From contig NZ_CALDPF010000023.1 in the NCBI RefSeq assembly GCF_937912035.1, forward strand, positions 1 through 64,000: a DNA stretch of 64,000 bases, read 5' to 3'. Origin of the DNA: an uncultured Bacteroides sp. GTDB lineage: Bacteria; Bacteroidota; Bacteroidia; Bacteroidales; Bacteroidaceae. The notes below the pieces were generated by a model. The model ran no database searches and was not told the DNA's origin. It saw only the letters and a list, made by a program, of their open reading frames with translations. Made by a program: the position numbers and the translations under genes. This document shows, piece by piece, positions 52,918 to 61,395 of the stretch; position 1 is the stretch's first letter, and every line of letters starts with the position of its first letter.

Positions 52918-55257
52918 ATGCAAGCACTGAGAAACATAAAATATACGTTGAGGAAATACTTCGTTCCAATGCTTATGAGCCTTATAGGTCTGATTCTGGC
53001 ATTCAGCGCCTTTATGCTCATATCCGTACAGTTGGACTTCGAAAAAGGCTTCGACAGATTCCATCCTGATGCCGGGAACATCTACAGGGTGGATCTTTCG
53101 GACAACAATACCATTTTCCGCTCGATTCTTCCTCCGGGATTTTCGGACGAGGTTATACGCTCTTCAAGTCATATAGTAGCGGGAACAGTGGTATGTCCGT
53201 TTCTGGGAGAGGTATATATCACCACTATGAAAGACGGAGTATCCAGCGGATTCATAGAAACCGCCAATGTGGTGAGTGAAGACTTTTTCAAGGTCTTCGG
53301 AATAAAGATTGTAGAAGGCGATTCCGCAACACTGTCGAAAAACGAACAGCTTGCCATTCCTCAAAGCATGGCACGCAAGATTTTCGGCAACGAATCCCCC
53401 ATAGGTAAACAGGTGAAGATTAAGTCCGGTACCGGATTTCTGCGTTCCGACAAATGGACTGTAGGTGCCGTTTACGAGGACTTGCCCGCAAACTCGCAGA
53501 TACGTAACGAGATATACATGAAGATTCCGGACTTTTTCCTTCAGAACTTCGGGGCAAGCAACTTTGTATGCTATCTCCGTCTTGATGACAACGGGAATGT
53601 TTCTCTGGTTGAGGATGAATTCAACAGCAAGTTCGAGTTTGATAAATACCGTGGTCTCACCCCAATTTATCTCACACCGCTGGTTGACGTATATTTTCAG
53701 GAAGAGAAATCGGACGGACGTGTATTCCGGAGCGGAAGTCTCACACAATACAATGTACTGACCATTATCTCATTCCTCATAATCATTGTCGGTCTGCTGA
53801 ACTTCACAAATTTCTATACCTCACTCATTCCGTCAAGACTAAAATCCATCAACACCAGGATTATACTTGGCGAGGACACCCGTACGATACGTATGGAGAT
53901 AATTCAGGAAACTGTCCTGCTGTCGCTCATAGCATTTGCCGGAGCTGTGATTGCAGTCGTTTTCCTCTCTCCTGCTGTCACGGAAATAGGAATCGTAAAC
54001 ACTGTGTTCAGCTTCGGGAAGAATTCCTCCATCGTAATCATAACACTGCTTCTGGCTCTGTCCGGAGGAATGCTTTCCGGAATATATCCTGCATTTTTCG
54101 CCACATCATATACCGGAGAACTTGCAATGAGAGGCAACTTCAACCTAAGTTCTTCTGGTATGAAAATCAAGAAAACCCTCCTGTGCGTGCAGTATGCCAT
54201 TTCGTGCTCATTGATTCTGTTTATAGCGGCAATCTATCTGCAGAACAGGATGATGCTTCAGTTCGACCCGAAGTTTGACAAGGATCGCATAGCCATTGTA
54301 GGACTGACAAGCGATATAGTGAAGAACAAAGGCTCGTGGATAAAGGAAGAACTTCAGAAATATCCTGAAATAGAAAATGTGGCATTCACGTCCGAAAGAT
54401 TCGGGGCACAGGACACTTACTGCACTGAGGGAATAGAATATAACGGAACAGACATTCCGAGCTTCCTGATATATGTCACTCCTGATTTTCCTGAAGTGAT
54501 GGGAATAAAGATGACAGAAGGGAAAACATTCCCTAAAACGAGCAAAGGAGACATCATAGTAAACCGCTATATGAAAGACAATTACGGTATGGAACTCGGG
54601 AACATCCCTTCCATGGAAGCGGAGGCAATAGGTATATGCGACAATGTAAACTTCACGTCCATGCGCAAAAGCCAGAGTGCTGTATGCTTCATTTCCCTAC
54701 CGACTGAAAGCGGATATCTGTCGGATATGTTTGTGAGACTTGCTTCCGGACACGACAGAACCGCGGCGGCATCCCGCATAAAGGAGATAATCAGCAAAGT
54801 GGAACCCGAATATCCTACCGAAGTATTGTTCTACGACAATGTGGCTGCCGCACAATATCAGCGTGAGAATTCTTTCGCCCGCACGATGCTATGTTTTTCA
54901 ATAATAGCAATAGTATTGTCACTGGTCGGCGTCTTCTCTATGGTAATATTCGACATTCAGCATAAGAGAAAGGAAATAGCCATCCGCAAAGTGTTCGGTG
55001 CAGACTACACCGATGTACTCTGGCTGGGAAACAAGCCGTACTTCTTTATTGTCCTGGCAGGTTTCATAATCTCAATACCCGTAGCAGTGACAGCAATAAA
55101 CGAATATCTCCGGGGATTTGCCATGAAAGTAAATGTGTCATGGTGGATATTCCTGCTGGTGTTCCTGTTCATACAGGTGCTTACTGCAATACTTGTAGTC
55201 GTGAGATATAATTCACTGGCACTTGAATCTCCAAACATATCATTGGAGACCGAATAA
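52918..55257 (+). CDS. MacB/FtsX-type duplicated permease 5
   Basis: A 779-residue paralogue, last of the array. It starts 'MQALRNIKYTLRKYFVPMLMSLIGLILAF'. FtsX marks are 'NFTNFYTSLIPSRLKSINTRIILGEDTRT', nearest to permease 3, and 'QHKRKEIAIRKVFGADYTD'. It ends 'SPNISLETE', a diverged form of the shared C-terminal motif. A strong hairpin follows at 55282-55327, so the operon probably ends here. Confidence 0.92.
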   Translation: MQALRNIKYTLRKYFVPMLMSLIGLILAFSAFMLISVQLDFEKGFDRFHPDAGNIYRVDLSDNNTIFRSILPPGFSDEVIRSSSHIVAGTVVCPFLGEVYITTMKDGVSSGFIETANVVSEDFFKVFGIKIVEGDSATLSKNEQLAIPQSMARKIFGNESPIGKQVKIKSGTGFLRSDKWTVGAVYEDLPANSQIRNEIYMKIPDFFLQNFGASNFVCYLRLDDNGNVSLVEDEFNSKFEFDKYRGLTPIYLTPLVDVYFQEEKSDGRVFRSGSLTQYNVLTIISFLIIIVGLLNFTNFYTSLIPSRLKSINTRIILGEDTRTIRMEIIQETVLLSLIAFAGAVIAVVFLSPAVTEIGIVNTVFSFGKNSSIVIITLLLALSGGMLSGIYPAFFATSYTGELAMRGNFNLSSSGMKIKKTLLCVQYAISCSLILFIAAIYLQNRMMLQFDPKFDKDRIAIVGLTSDIVKNKGSWIKEELQKYPEIENVAFTSERFGAQDTYCTEGIEYNGTDIPSFLIYVTPDFPEVMGIKMTEGKTFPKTSKGDIIVNRYMKDNYGMELGNIPSMEAEAIGICDNVNFTSMRKSQSAVCFISLPTESGYLSDMFVRLASGHDRTAAASRIKEIISKVEPEYPTEVLFYDNVAAAQYQRENSFARTMLCFSIIAIVLSLVGVFSMVIFDIQHKRKEIAIRKVFGADYTDVLWLGNKPYFFIVLAGFIISIPVAVTAINEYLRGFAMKVNVSWWIFLLVFLFIQVLTAILVVVRYNSLALESPNISLETE

Positions 55258-55281
55258 ATAAAAAAAATCTCTCTCTAATCA

Positions 55282-55327
55282 ATCCGCAGGCTACACCTGT
55301 TCGTGATGAATGGATGTGCCTGCGGAT
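55282..55327. terminator. Bidirectional terminator after permease 5 / XRE gene
   Basis: 10-bp stem ATCCGCAGGC (55282-55291) with GCCTGCGGAT (55318-55327) between convergent genes. On the minus strand a T-rich run (GATTTTTTTATT) follows about 12 nt later; on the plus strand the tail is only AATATTT. Confidence 0.6.
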
Positions 55328-55333
55328 AATATT

Positions 55334-55534
55334 TCAATCATCTTCCTCAAGTTGGAATATATCGTTCACCGTCTTGCCAAAATAAGACGCTATCTTAAGC
55401 GCAAGAACTGTAGAAGGAACATATTTACCTGACTCTATGGAATTTATCGTCTGACGGCTGACCCCTACCGCTACGGCCAGATCCTGCTGGGTGATGTCTT
55501 TTATAGCCCGCTCTATTCTTATGGTATTTTTCAT
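55334..55534 (-). CDS. Small XRE-type repressor
   Basis: A 66-residue single-domain helix-turn-helix protein: 'TQQDLAVAVGVSRQTINSIE' is the HTH, and 'GKYVPSTVLALKIASYFGKTVNDIF' completes the fold. It belongs to the compact YozG-like group usually paired with a small membrane protein. Its start overlaps the stop of the membrane-protein gene by 4 nt (ATGA), so the two are translationally coupled. Its likely operator is at 56052-56086. Confidence 0.9.
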   Translation of the reverse strand: MKNTIRIERAIKDITQQDLAVAVGVSRQTINSIESGKYVPSTVLALKIASYFGKTVNDIFQLEEDD

Positions 55535-55992
55535 TTTTCAATTTTGTTTAGTTTATGAAGTACATATCTGAACCTCAATACAGACACAATAAGGAATATA
55601 TAAAACAATGCTCCCAAACAATATACATAAGCAAAGCCAAAGAAAAATATAGTTTCAAAAATAAATATGACCGCTGTACATCTTAATGAGAACAACATTG
55701 ACTGAAGACGAATCTGCATAATCATCTCGTCTTCTACTTTCTCTTTTGACAGGGCTATGAATATAAGAGATGAAAAAACACCTAGCATCCATATCTCCAT
55801 AAAAACATCTTCTCCTTCTGCAATACTGAACCAGTGCCTGGAAGTTAACAAATCATTATAAATATAAGGAAAAGAAATTTCAATAGAGGGTGCCATACCT
55901 AAAAAATCAATACAAGCCATGATAAAAAACGGGACCAACATGAAAAGACCAATCTTCATGTAACGATGCGGTAATAAATAATTCTTTTTCAT
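55531..55992 (-). CDS. Small membrane protein paired with XRE repressor
   Basis: A 153-residue protein with four hydrophobic helices (about 12-30, 68-84, 98-118 and 122-142) and a loop of about 35 residues between the first two. It is of the kind found with YozG-like regulators in Firmicutes and Bacteroidetes (DUF3796/DUF2178-like), where it may sense membrane state or act as a modulator; I cannot name a function. It is the first gene of a two-gene unit opposite to the permease array. Confidence 0.65.
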   Translation of the reverse strand: MKKNYLLPHRYMKIGLFMLVPFFIMACIDFLGMAPSIEISFPYIYNDLLTSRHWFSIAEGEDVFMEIWMLGVFSSLIFIALSKEKVEDEMIMQIRLQSMLFSLRCTAVIFIFETIFFFGFAYVYCLGALFYIFLIVSVLRFRYVLHKLNKIEK

Positions 55993-56045
55993 AATGATTT
56001 AATTTTAAGAAAACAGACAATGTACTATTTATTTTTATCTCCCCA

Positions 56046-56086
56046 CAAATATAAAGTATATTTTCCATATAGACAAGTATACTTTA
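56046..56086 (-). promoter_or_regulatory. Promoter and operator-like repeat of the XRE unit
   Basis: On the minus strand CTTG (56077-56074), a 20-bp spacer and TATATTTG (56053-56046) form a near-consensus promoter. It is framed by a 9-bp inverted repeat: TAAAGTATA (56052-56060) and TATACTTTA (56078-56086), 17 nt apart. A repressor on both halves would cover the spacer and -33 region, which suggests autoregulation. Confidence 0.55.
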
Positions 56087-56215
56087 CATTATATCGTGTT
56101 TATTTAACATAAAAAAGAGACTTTGATATAAATATTATAGATCTATACAATTGTGCAAATTATGATTGAACTAACATTTTTATATGATTATGCCAAACAT
56201 GACATATAAAACTTT

Positions 56216-56223
56216 TATTTTTG
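56216..56223 (+). promoter_or_regulatory. Probable -7 box of the regulator-kinase pair
   Basis: TATTTTTG fits TAnnTTTG, 29 nt before the response-regulator start. No sigma-54 element is seen here, so the regulator seems to be made under housekeeping control. Confidence 0.45.
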
Positions 56224-56251
56224 CATTAATTGTTTTTTATATACAACAACT

Positions 56252-57610
56252 ATGAACAAAGCCAAAATATTAGTAGTAGATGATAATAGCGGAATAAGGG
56301 CAGCACTCCAACTGCTACTGCCTAAATACTTCAAGGAAGTAAAGGCTGTGGCATCACCAAACGTCATAAGTTCACAGTTAAGAGAATTTATGCCTGACGT
56401 AATTTTGCTGGATATGAACTTCCAGTCGTCTGCCAATACCGGAAATGAGGGATTGTACTGGCTTTCGGAAATCAAAAAGACAAGCCCTACTACCGAAGTT
56501 GTACTCTTCACCGCTTATGCTGACATATCACTGGCGGTAGAGGGAATGAAGCGCGGAGCATTCGACTTCATTGTAAAACCTTGGGAAAACGATAAACTGA
56601 TTTCTGTGCTTGATGCCGCCTACAAGCACAGGGATGCAGGAACAAAAAAGAAAAACATAAAACCTGCGGTGAGTCAGACTGCAACAATGCACTGGGGTAG
56701 CAGTCCTGCAATGAAAAACATATTCCGCACTGTAAATAAAATAGCCTCAACAGATGCAAGCATTCTCATTACGGGAGAAAACGGTACGGGAAAAGATGTG
56801 CTTGCGGCAGAAATTCACCGTCTATCGGACAGAGGAATGAAGCCGATGGTTTGTGTGGATGCTGGAGCGATAACGGAAACATTATTCGAAAGCGAACTGT
56901 TCGGACATGTAAAAGGAGCATTTACTGATGCCCATACAGACCGTGTGGGAAAAATAGAACAGGCAAACGGTAGCACCCTGTTTCTTGACGAAATAGGAAA
57001 TATCCCTCTTAATCTGCAGGCCAAATTGCTCAGAGTTCTTCAGAACAGGACGGTAAGCAAGGTGGGAAGTTCGCAATCAACTCCTGTAGATATACGCCTC
57101 ATCTGTGCCACAAACCGCAACCTTGAGGAAATGATACGAAACGGCGAGTTCCGCGAGGACCTCTATTACCGTATCAACACCATGCATCTACAACTTCCTC
57201 CGTTAAGAGAAAGGACTGACGAAATTATCCCTCTGGCAGAAATATTCATAAAGAGATATGCCGAGAAATATCATCGTGAAGTATCGGGTATTTCAAGTGA
57301 AGCGGAAAAGGCATTGGTTTCATGCAGATGGAACGGAAACATCCGTGAACTGCAGAACACGATAGAAAAGGCTGTAATCCTGACCGACAGTACGGAGCTT
57401 CAGCTTTCGGACTTCTGTCTGCCTGACAGACAGCACACCTATGAGGTTCAGCAAGTATCAGCATCAGGAGAAGAAACACTGGAAGAAGTGGAGGAAAGAA
57501 CCATACGTGCCGCAATGGAAAGATATAACGGCAATCTTACTCATGTGGCAAAATCGTTGAACATAAGCCGCCCTACCCTATATACGAAACTGAAAAAATA
57601 TAATATATGA
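56252..57610 (+). CDS. NtrC-family sigma-54-dependent response regulator
   Basis: A 452-residue transcription activator. The receiver domain (1-120) has acidic pocket D10/D11, phospho-acceptor D54, T87 and K109. The AAA+ domain (about 145-370) has Walker A 'GENGTGKD' (175-182), the sigma-54 contact loop 'GAFTDA' (222-227, instead of GAFTGA), Walker B 'LFLDEIG' (243-249) and arginine-finger region 'FREDLYYRIN'. A Fis-type HTH closes it ('LTHVAKSLNISRPTLYTKLKKY'). It overlaps the kinase gene by 4 nt. The tandem inverted repeats at 39711-39752 are its most likely target. Confidence 0.95.
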   Translation: MNKAKILVVDDNSGIRAALQLLLPKYFKEVKAVASPNVISSQLREFMPDVILLDMNFQSSANTGNEGLYWLSEIKKTSPTTEVVLFTAYADISLAVEGMKRGAFDFIVKPWENDKLISVLDAAYKHRDAGTKKKNIKPAVSQTATMHWGSSPAMKNIFRTVNKIASTDASILITGENGTGKDVLAAEIHRLSDRGMKPMVCVDAGAITETLFESELFGHVKGAFTDAHTDRVGKIEQANGSTLFLDEIGNIPLNLQAKLLRVLQNRTVSKVGSSQSTPVDIRLICATNRNLEEMIRNGEFREDLYYRINTMHLQLPPLRERTDEIIPLAEIFIKRYAEKYHREVSGISSEAEKALVSCRWNGNIRELQNTIEKAVILTDSTELQLSDFCLPDRQHTYEVQQVSASGEETLEEVEERTIRAAMERYNGNLTHVAKSLNISRPTLYTKLKKYNI

Positions 57611-58854
57611 TTTCGTATGAAAATGTCATATTAATCATTATTGCAACTGCATTAATATCTGCAATAATTTCCGGTATGTATTACGCACGAAGGACACACC
57701 GCAAGGTTTCGTACATTCTTGACGCACTGGAAGACAAGGAGACAAATTTCCGTTTTGACGAAAAGAAAGTGTTGTACCGCAGATTAAACAAGACTCTGAA
57801 CAGAATACGTCTGATTTTCGAAAAGGAAAAGCAGGAAATAAACGAACAGGAACGTTACTACGGCCAGATGCTGGACAGGGTAAAGACAGGTATAGTGGTA
57901 GTGGAACTGAACGAGAAATTCAGTGGAAAAGTTTCATATTGCAATGCGGCAGCACTGAATATACTAGGAGTGGCAACGCTAAGCAACATACGCCAATTGG
58001 CAAATGTCAGTCAGGAAATACAGGAATGTTTTGAAAATATTTCCGAAACAAACAACGAAATGCGTGTTTCCTTCTACAACGAAAAGGGACAGATCACACT
58101 TTCAGTTTCGTCATCTGAAACATCTTTGCAGGGAAAGAATGTAAAAATTATAGTTATAAATGACATAAGCAACGAAATGTCGCGCAACGAAGAGATGTCG
58201 TGGAACAAACTTATCCGTGTGCTTACGCATGAAATAATGAACACTGTAACTCCAATAGCTTCACTGAGCCATACACTGTCAATGGACATAACTTCATCCG
58301 GAAACAAGGCTGTAAACAAAGAAGAACTAAAATTAGGTCTTGACACAATATCTGAATCTGCCCGCGGACTGATAAAATTTGTTGACACATACCGTTCGCT
58401 GACACGTGTATCCGCACCTGTAAAAAAGGCATTCTATATGCAAGAGCTTATTGACAGAGTTACACAGCTGACACGTGAACAAATCAGTGCTTCAGGAGCG
58501 AAACTAAGTTACCTAGAGAAATCGGATGACATTCTTCTTTATGCAGACGAAGACCAGATTTCGCAAGTACTGGTAAACCTGATAAGGAATGCTATTCAAG
58601 CCAAAGCCACAACCATAGATATAACTGCCGAAATAGACCTTAACGAAGCTGTTATAGTGAATATATCAAACAACGGAAATCCTATAAGCAAAGAGAATTA
58701 TGAGGATATTTTCGTTCCATTTTACACAACAAAGCAGGAAGGTACTGGAGTAGGATTAAGTCTTTCCCGCCAGATTATGCGTCTCCATAACGGAAGTATA
58801 TCACTGGTATGCAGCAATGAAAAAATTACCGTTTTCAAATTGATGTTCAAATAA
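57607..58854 (+). CDS. NtrB/NtrY-like sensor histidine kinase
   Basis: A 415-residue kinase, partner of the preceding regulator. One membrane helix (about 7-26) leaves only six residues outside, so no periplasmic sensor exists. A coiled segment and PAS-like domain (about 85-190) come next. The phospho-acceptor is H208 in 'LTHEIMNTVTPI'. The ATPase domain has 'NLIRNAIQA' (N box), 'NISNNGNPI' in place of the usual DxGxG, 'FVPFYTTKQEGTGVGLSLSR' (F and G2 boxes). The signal is presumably cytoplasmic or in the membrane. It ends 26 nt from the convergent GH16 gene. Confidence 0.93.
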   Translation: MISYENVILIIIATALISAIISGMYYARRTHRKVSYILDALEDKETNFRFDEKKVLYRRLNKTLNRIRLIFEKEKQEINEQERYYGQMLDRVKTGIVVVELNEKFSGKVSYCNAAALNILGVATLSNIRQLANVSQEIQECFENISETNNEMRVSFYNEKGQITLSVSSSETSLQGKNVKIIVINDISNEMSRNEEMSWNKLIRVLTHEIMNTVTPIASLSHTLSMDITSSGNKAVNKEELKLGLDTISESARGLIKFVDTYRSLTRVSAPVKKAFYMQELIDRVTQLTREQISASGAKLSYLEKSDDILLYADEDQISQVLVNLIRNAIQAKATTIDITAEIDLNEAVIVNISNNGNPISKENYEDIFVPFYTTKQEGTGVGLSLSRQIMRLHNGSISLVCSNEKITVFKLMFK

Positions 58855-58879
58855 TAACAAAACAAATATTTTACATATA

Positions 58880-59689
58880 TCATATTTTTGTCACTTTAAC
58901 CCAATCAATCCATAACTCACCTGGCAAATCATTATCATCAATTTCTCCTGGCCATGTAGGATTACCATTCAATTCTCCACCAAGAGAAAAATTCAATATT
59001 ATGTCATAAAGATAGTCACAAAACGGAAACTGCATTTCTTCTGAAGGTAAATTCTGATTATTATATCTCCATGTTTCTACACCATCGATATAAAATATTA
59101 CAGCTTCTTCTGTTCTGTCGGCAGCATATACATGATATTGTGTTACATCAAAATCTGTAGGACGATTAGGATTAGTAGCACCAGAAGAACCATGATCACC
59201 ATTTATGTAATAAGTATGTACAGTCTGATAAATATCATAAGGAGTTCCCTGTACCCATTCCATAATATCCACTTCACCTCCTCTTGGCCAAACCGGAGCA
59301 TTCATAGGCATCTGCCATATTGCGGGAAAACCACCTTTCACTAGTTTTGTCAACCTGGCACGTACTTCAAGACGTGTATTGCAAGGGAAGCCTGTCTTTG
59401 TTCTGATACCACCATTTTTATATACTCCGTCTTCCTTAGATGCCTTAAGTTTTAATACTCCTTCTTCCACCTTGACATTTTCATATCCCTTAACATATTT
59501 GAAATGTTGCGCCCACGCATTGTTTCCATGTTTACATAATTCCCAGACGGAAGTATCAGGAATTGATGAATCACCTGAAAAATCATCAACAAATAATATA
59601 TTGTCATCTTTCTGTCCGTTACATGATGATAAAAATATACCAAGCAATATAAAAACAGACGACATAAGAGTGTAAACTTTTTTATACAT
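58880..59689 (-). CDS. GH16 endo-beta-glucanase-type lipoprotein
   Basis: A 269-residue surface or periplasmic lipoprotein hydrolase of family 16. The start at 59689 gives lipobox FLSSC with Cys23; the longer TTG frame is ignored. The jelly-roll domain starts 'FVDDFSGDSSIPDTSVWEL'. The retaining active site is E139-x-D141-x2-E144 in 'GGEVDIMEW', nucleophile and acid/base, the beta-bulge type of laminarinases. 'GGFPAIWQMP' and 'DYLYDIILNFSLGG' line the cleft. It lies 80 nt after susD in the same direction, so it is the depolymerase of this locus. Beta-1,3-glucan or mixed-linkage glucan is the likely substrate (inference). Confidence 0.92.
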   Translation of the reverse strand: MYKKVYTLMSSVFILLGIFLSSCNGQKDDNILFVDDFSGDSSIPDTSVWELCKHGNNAWAQHFKYVKGYENVKVEEGVLKLKASKEDGVYKNGGIRTKTGFPCNTRLEVRARLTKLVKGGFPAIWQMPMNAPVWPRGGEVDIMEWVQGTPYDIYQTVHTYYINGDHGSSGATNPNRPTDFDVTQYHVYAADRTEEAVIFYIDGVETWRYNNQNLPSEEMQFPFCDYLYDIILNFSLGGELNGNPTWPGEIDDNDLPGELWIDWVKVTKI

Positions 59690-59769
59690 AGTTATTATAT
59701 TAAAATTATGAAGGTTAATAAAATAGGGTTGCCTTTTGAGCAACCCCTATTATTCAAACTCTTATTTAA

Positions 59770-61377
59770 TTATTTCCATTCATCATGTTGTACAAGTTGC
59801 TTATTGGTATCAATTTCACCTTGTGGTATTGGCCACACTGTATCCTGAGGACCACGATAAGTACGGTCATAAACTCCAAAGCCATAGAACTCCTTGTCAT
59901 GTTGCATACGTTTGATACCATTTTCCCATTCACCCCATCTGTACAGATCGGCAAAACGCAAATCCTCGAATGCCAATTCTACACGACGCTCATGACGGAC
60001 AATAGCTCTCAATTCGTCCTGTCCTAAATTAGTACCTTCCACCTTTTCGATAGCAGGCATTCCAACACGGGCACGAACTTCATTGATATATTTGCTGACT
60101 TCTTCCTGTGGAAGACCCTTTTCTATTTTAGCTTCAGCCATTGACAAAAGAACTTCTGCATAGCGGATAATATAATAATCCAAACTTCCATCATACTCAT
60201 TAGCTGTATTTTCAGGAGTATACCATTTCAAGATACAAGCTGTGGAAGATGCAGGCAGGTTATTTGTAAATTCCTTACCGTTCCATTTCATACCAGGCAA
60301 CATCAATGTAGCTTTCAAACGTGGATCTCGGTTTTCGTATCTTGCATAATCAGGTTTATCTTTAGTATGTCCACCTTTTTCAAGGCTTCCTTTAAATAAA
60401 GGAGACTTATCAATTGGAAGACCATCAATACAATAAAAATCATCGCATAAGTTCATTGATGCTTCAATTGCATTCATAGGACCTCCCCAACATACTCCAA
60501 ATGTGCTACCTTCTTTCAGTCCGGGACCCTTAAAGTGAACACTCAACAAAACTTCATCACATTGTTCGTTTTCTTCTTTAAACAAATCTCTAAAGTTAGC
60601 CTCATAGTTTGAACCATCACCAGATTTAAACAACTGTACTTTTCCTATTACATTATCGTATGCAGCAATCGCATCATCCCATTTTTCATTGAATAGTGCC
60701 ATACGTCCCATAATAGCATATCCGGCCTCACGAGTCATTCTACCTTTTGCTTCCGAACCCTTAACAGGCAAATTAGGTAAGTTTGCTTTCAGATCAGCAA
60801 GAACATTTTCTGCTATTTTAGCTTTCAATTCTTTAGGTGCTTCAGGATTTTCCAAAGTCAAAGGAGCTGTAAGATAAGGGACGTCCCTGAATACAGATGT
60901 CAAATTACAATATCCTAAAGCTCGTAAAGCTATTGCTTCAGCCTTTATTGCAGCTTTTGTATCATCTGACATAGGAATTCCATCTATCTTTGATATAAGA
61001 AGGTTACAACGCTTTATCATTTCAAAATTAGAATTCCAATACATTGAAAAACATTCGTCTGTAGTAGCAGATGTTCCTTTTGAAATAGTACTTCCCAACA
61101 TCCAGTCACCCCAAGTATGATCACCATTATCTGTAGAGCTTTCACGTACTAAAAAGCCAAATGCCCATCCGTCAACATTGTCGTTATATAAATTGGCAGC
61201 CTGCATTGCATCATAACAAGCTGCAAGAGCCATTACTGCATCATTTTCAGATTGCCAGTAGGTTGCATCTGAAACCTGATTAGGATTATTCAGGTCAAGA
61301 AAGCTGTCTGAACAAGAAGCTACAGCCAAAGTCAAACCGGAAAATAATATTCCTTTGTATAAATATTTTAGTTTCAT
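59770..61377 (-). CDS. SusD/RagB-type glycan-binding lipoprotein
   Basis: A 535-residue outer-membrane lipoprotein (Cys22 in 'VASCSDSFLDL') that forms the lid over the SusC pore and binds incoming glycan. The N-terminal SusD region has 'LDLNNPNQVSDATYWQSENDAVMAL', TPR-like helices are in the middle, and the C-terminal family region has 'YYIIRYAEVLLSMAEAKIE', 'YINEVRARVGMPAIE' and 'IVRHERRVELAFEDLRFADLYRWG'. It follows susC by 18 nt on the minus strand. Confidence 0.96.
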   Translation of the reverse strand: MKLKYLYKGILFSGLTLAVASCSDSFLDLNNPNQVSDATYWQSENDAVMALAACYDAMQAANLYNDNVDGWAFGFLVRESSTDNGDHTWGDWMLGSTISKGTSATTDECFSMYWNSNFEMIKRCNLLISKIDGIPMSDDTKAAIKAEAIALRALGYCNLTSVFRDVPYLTAPLTLENPEAPKELKAKIAENVLADLKANLPNLPVKGSEAKGRMTREAGYAIMGRMALFNEKWDDAIAAYDNVIGKVQLFKSGDGSNYEANFRDLFKEENEQCDEVLLSVHFKGPGLKEGSTFGVCWGGPMNAIEASMNLCDDFYCIDGLPIDKSPLFKGSLEKGGHTKDKPDYARYENRDPRLKATLMLPGMKWNGKEFTNNLPASSTACILKWYTPENTANEYDGSLDYYIIRYAEVLLSMAEAKIEKGLPQEEVSKYINEVRARVGMPAIEKVEGTNLGQDELRAIVRHERRVELAFEDLRFADLYRWGEWENGIKRMQHDKEFYGFGVYDRTYRGPQDTVWPIPQGEIDTNKQLVQHDEWK

Positions 61378-61395
61378 AATCGTATTTTTTATGGT

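Noticed and set aside
53164..53748. 194-codon antisense frame in permease 5
   Set aside because: Opposite a gene with clear FtsX motifs; no recognisable product or start signal.
56100..56215. Sigma-54 promoter ahead of the regulator gene
   Set aside because: No TGGCAC element and no ACTGTAA repeats are present there; only a housekeeping -7 box is visible.
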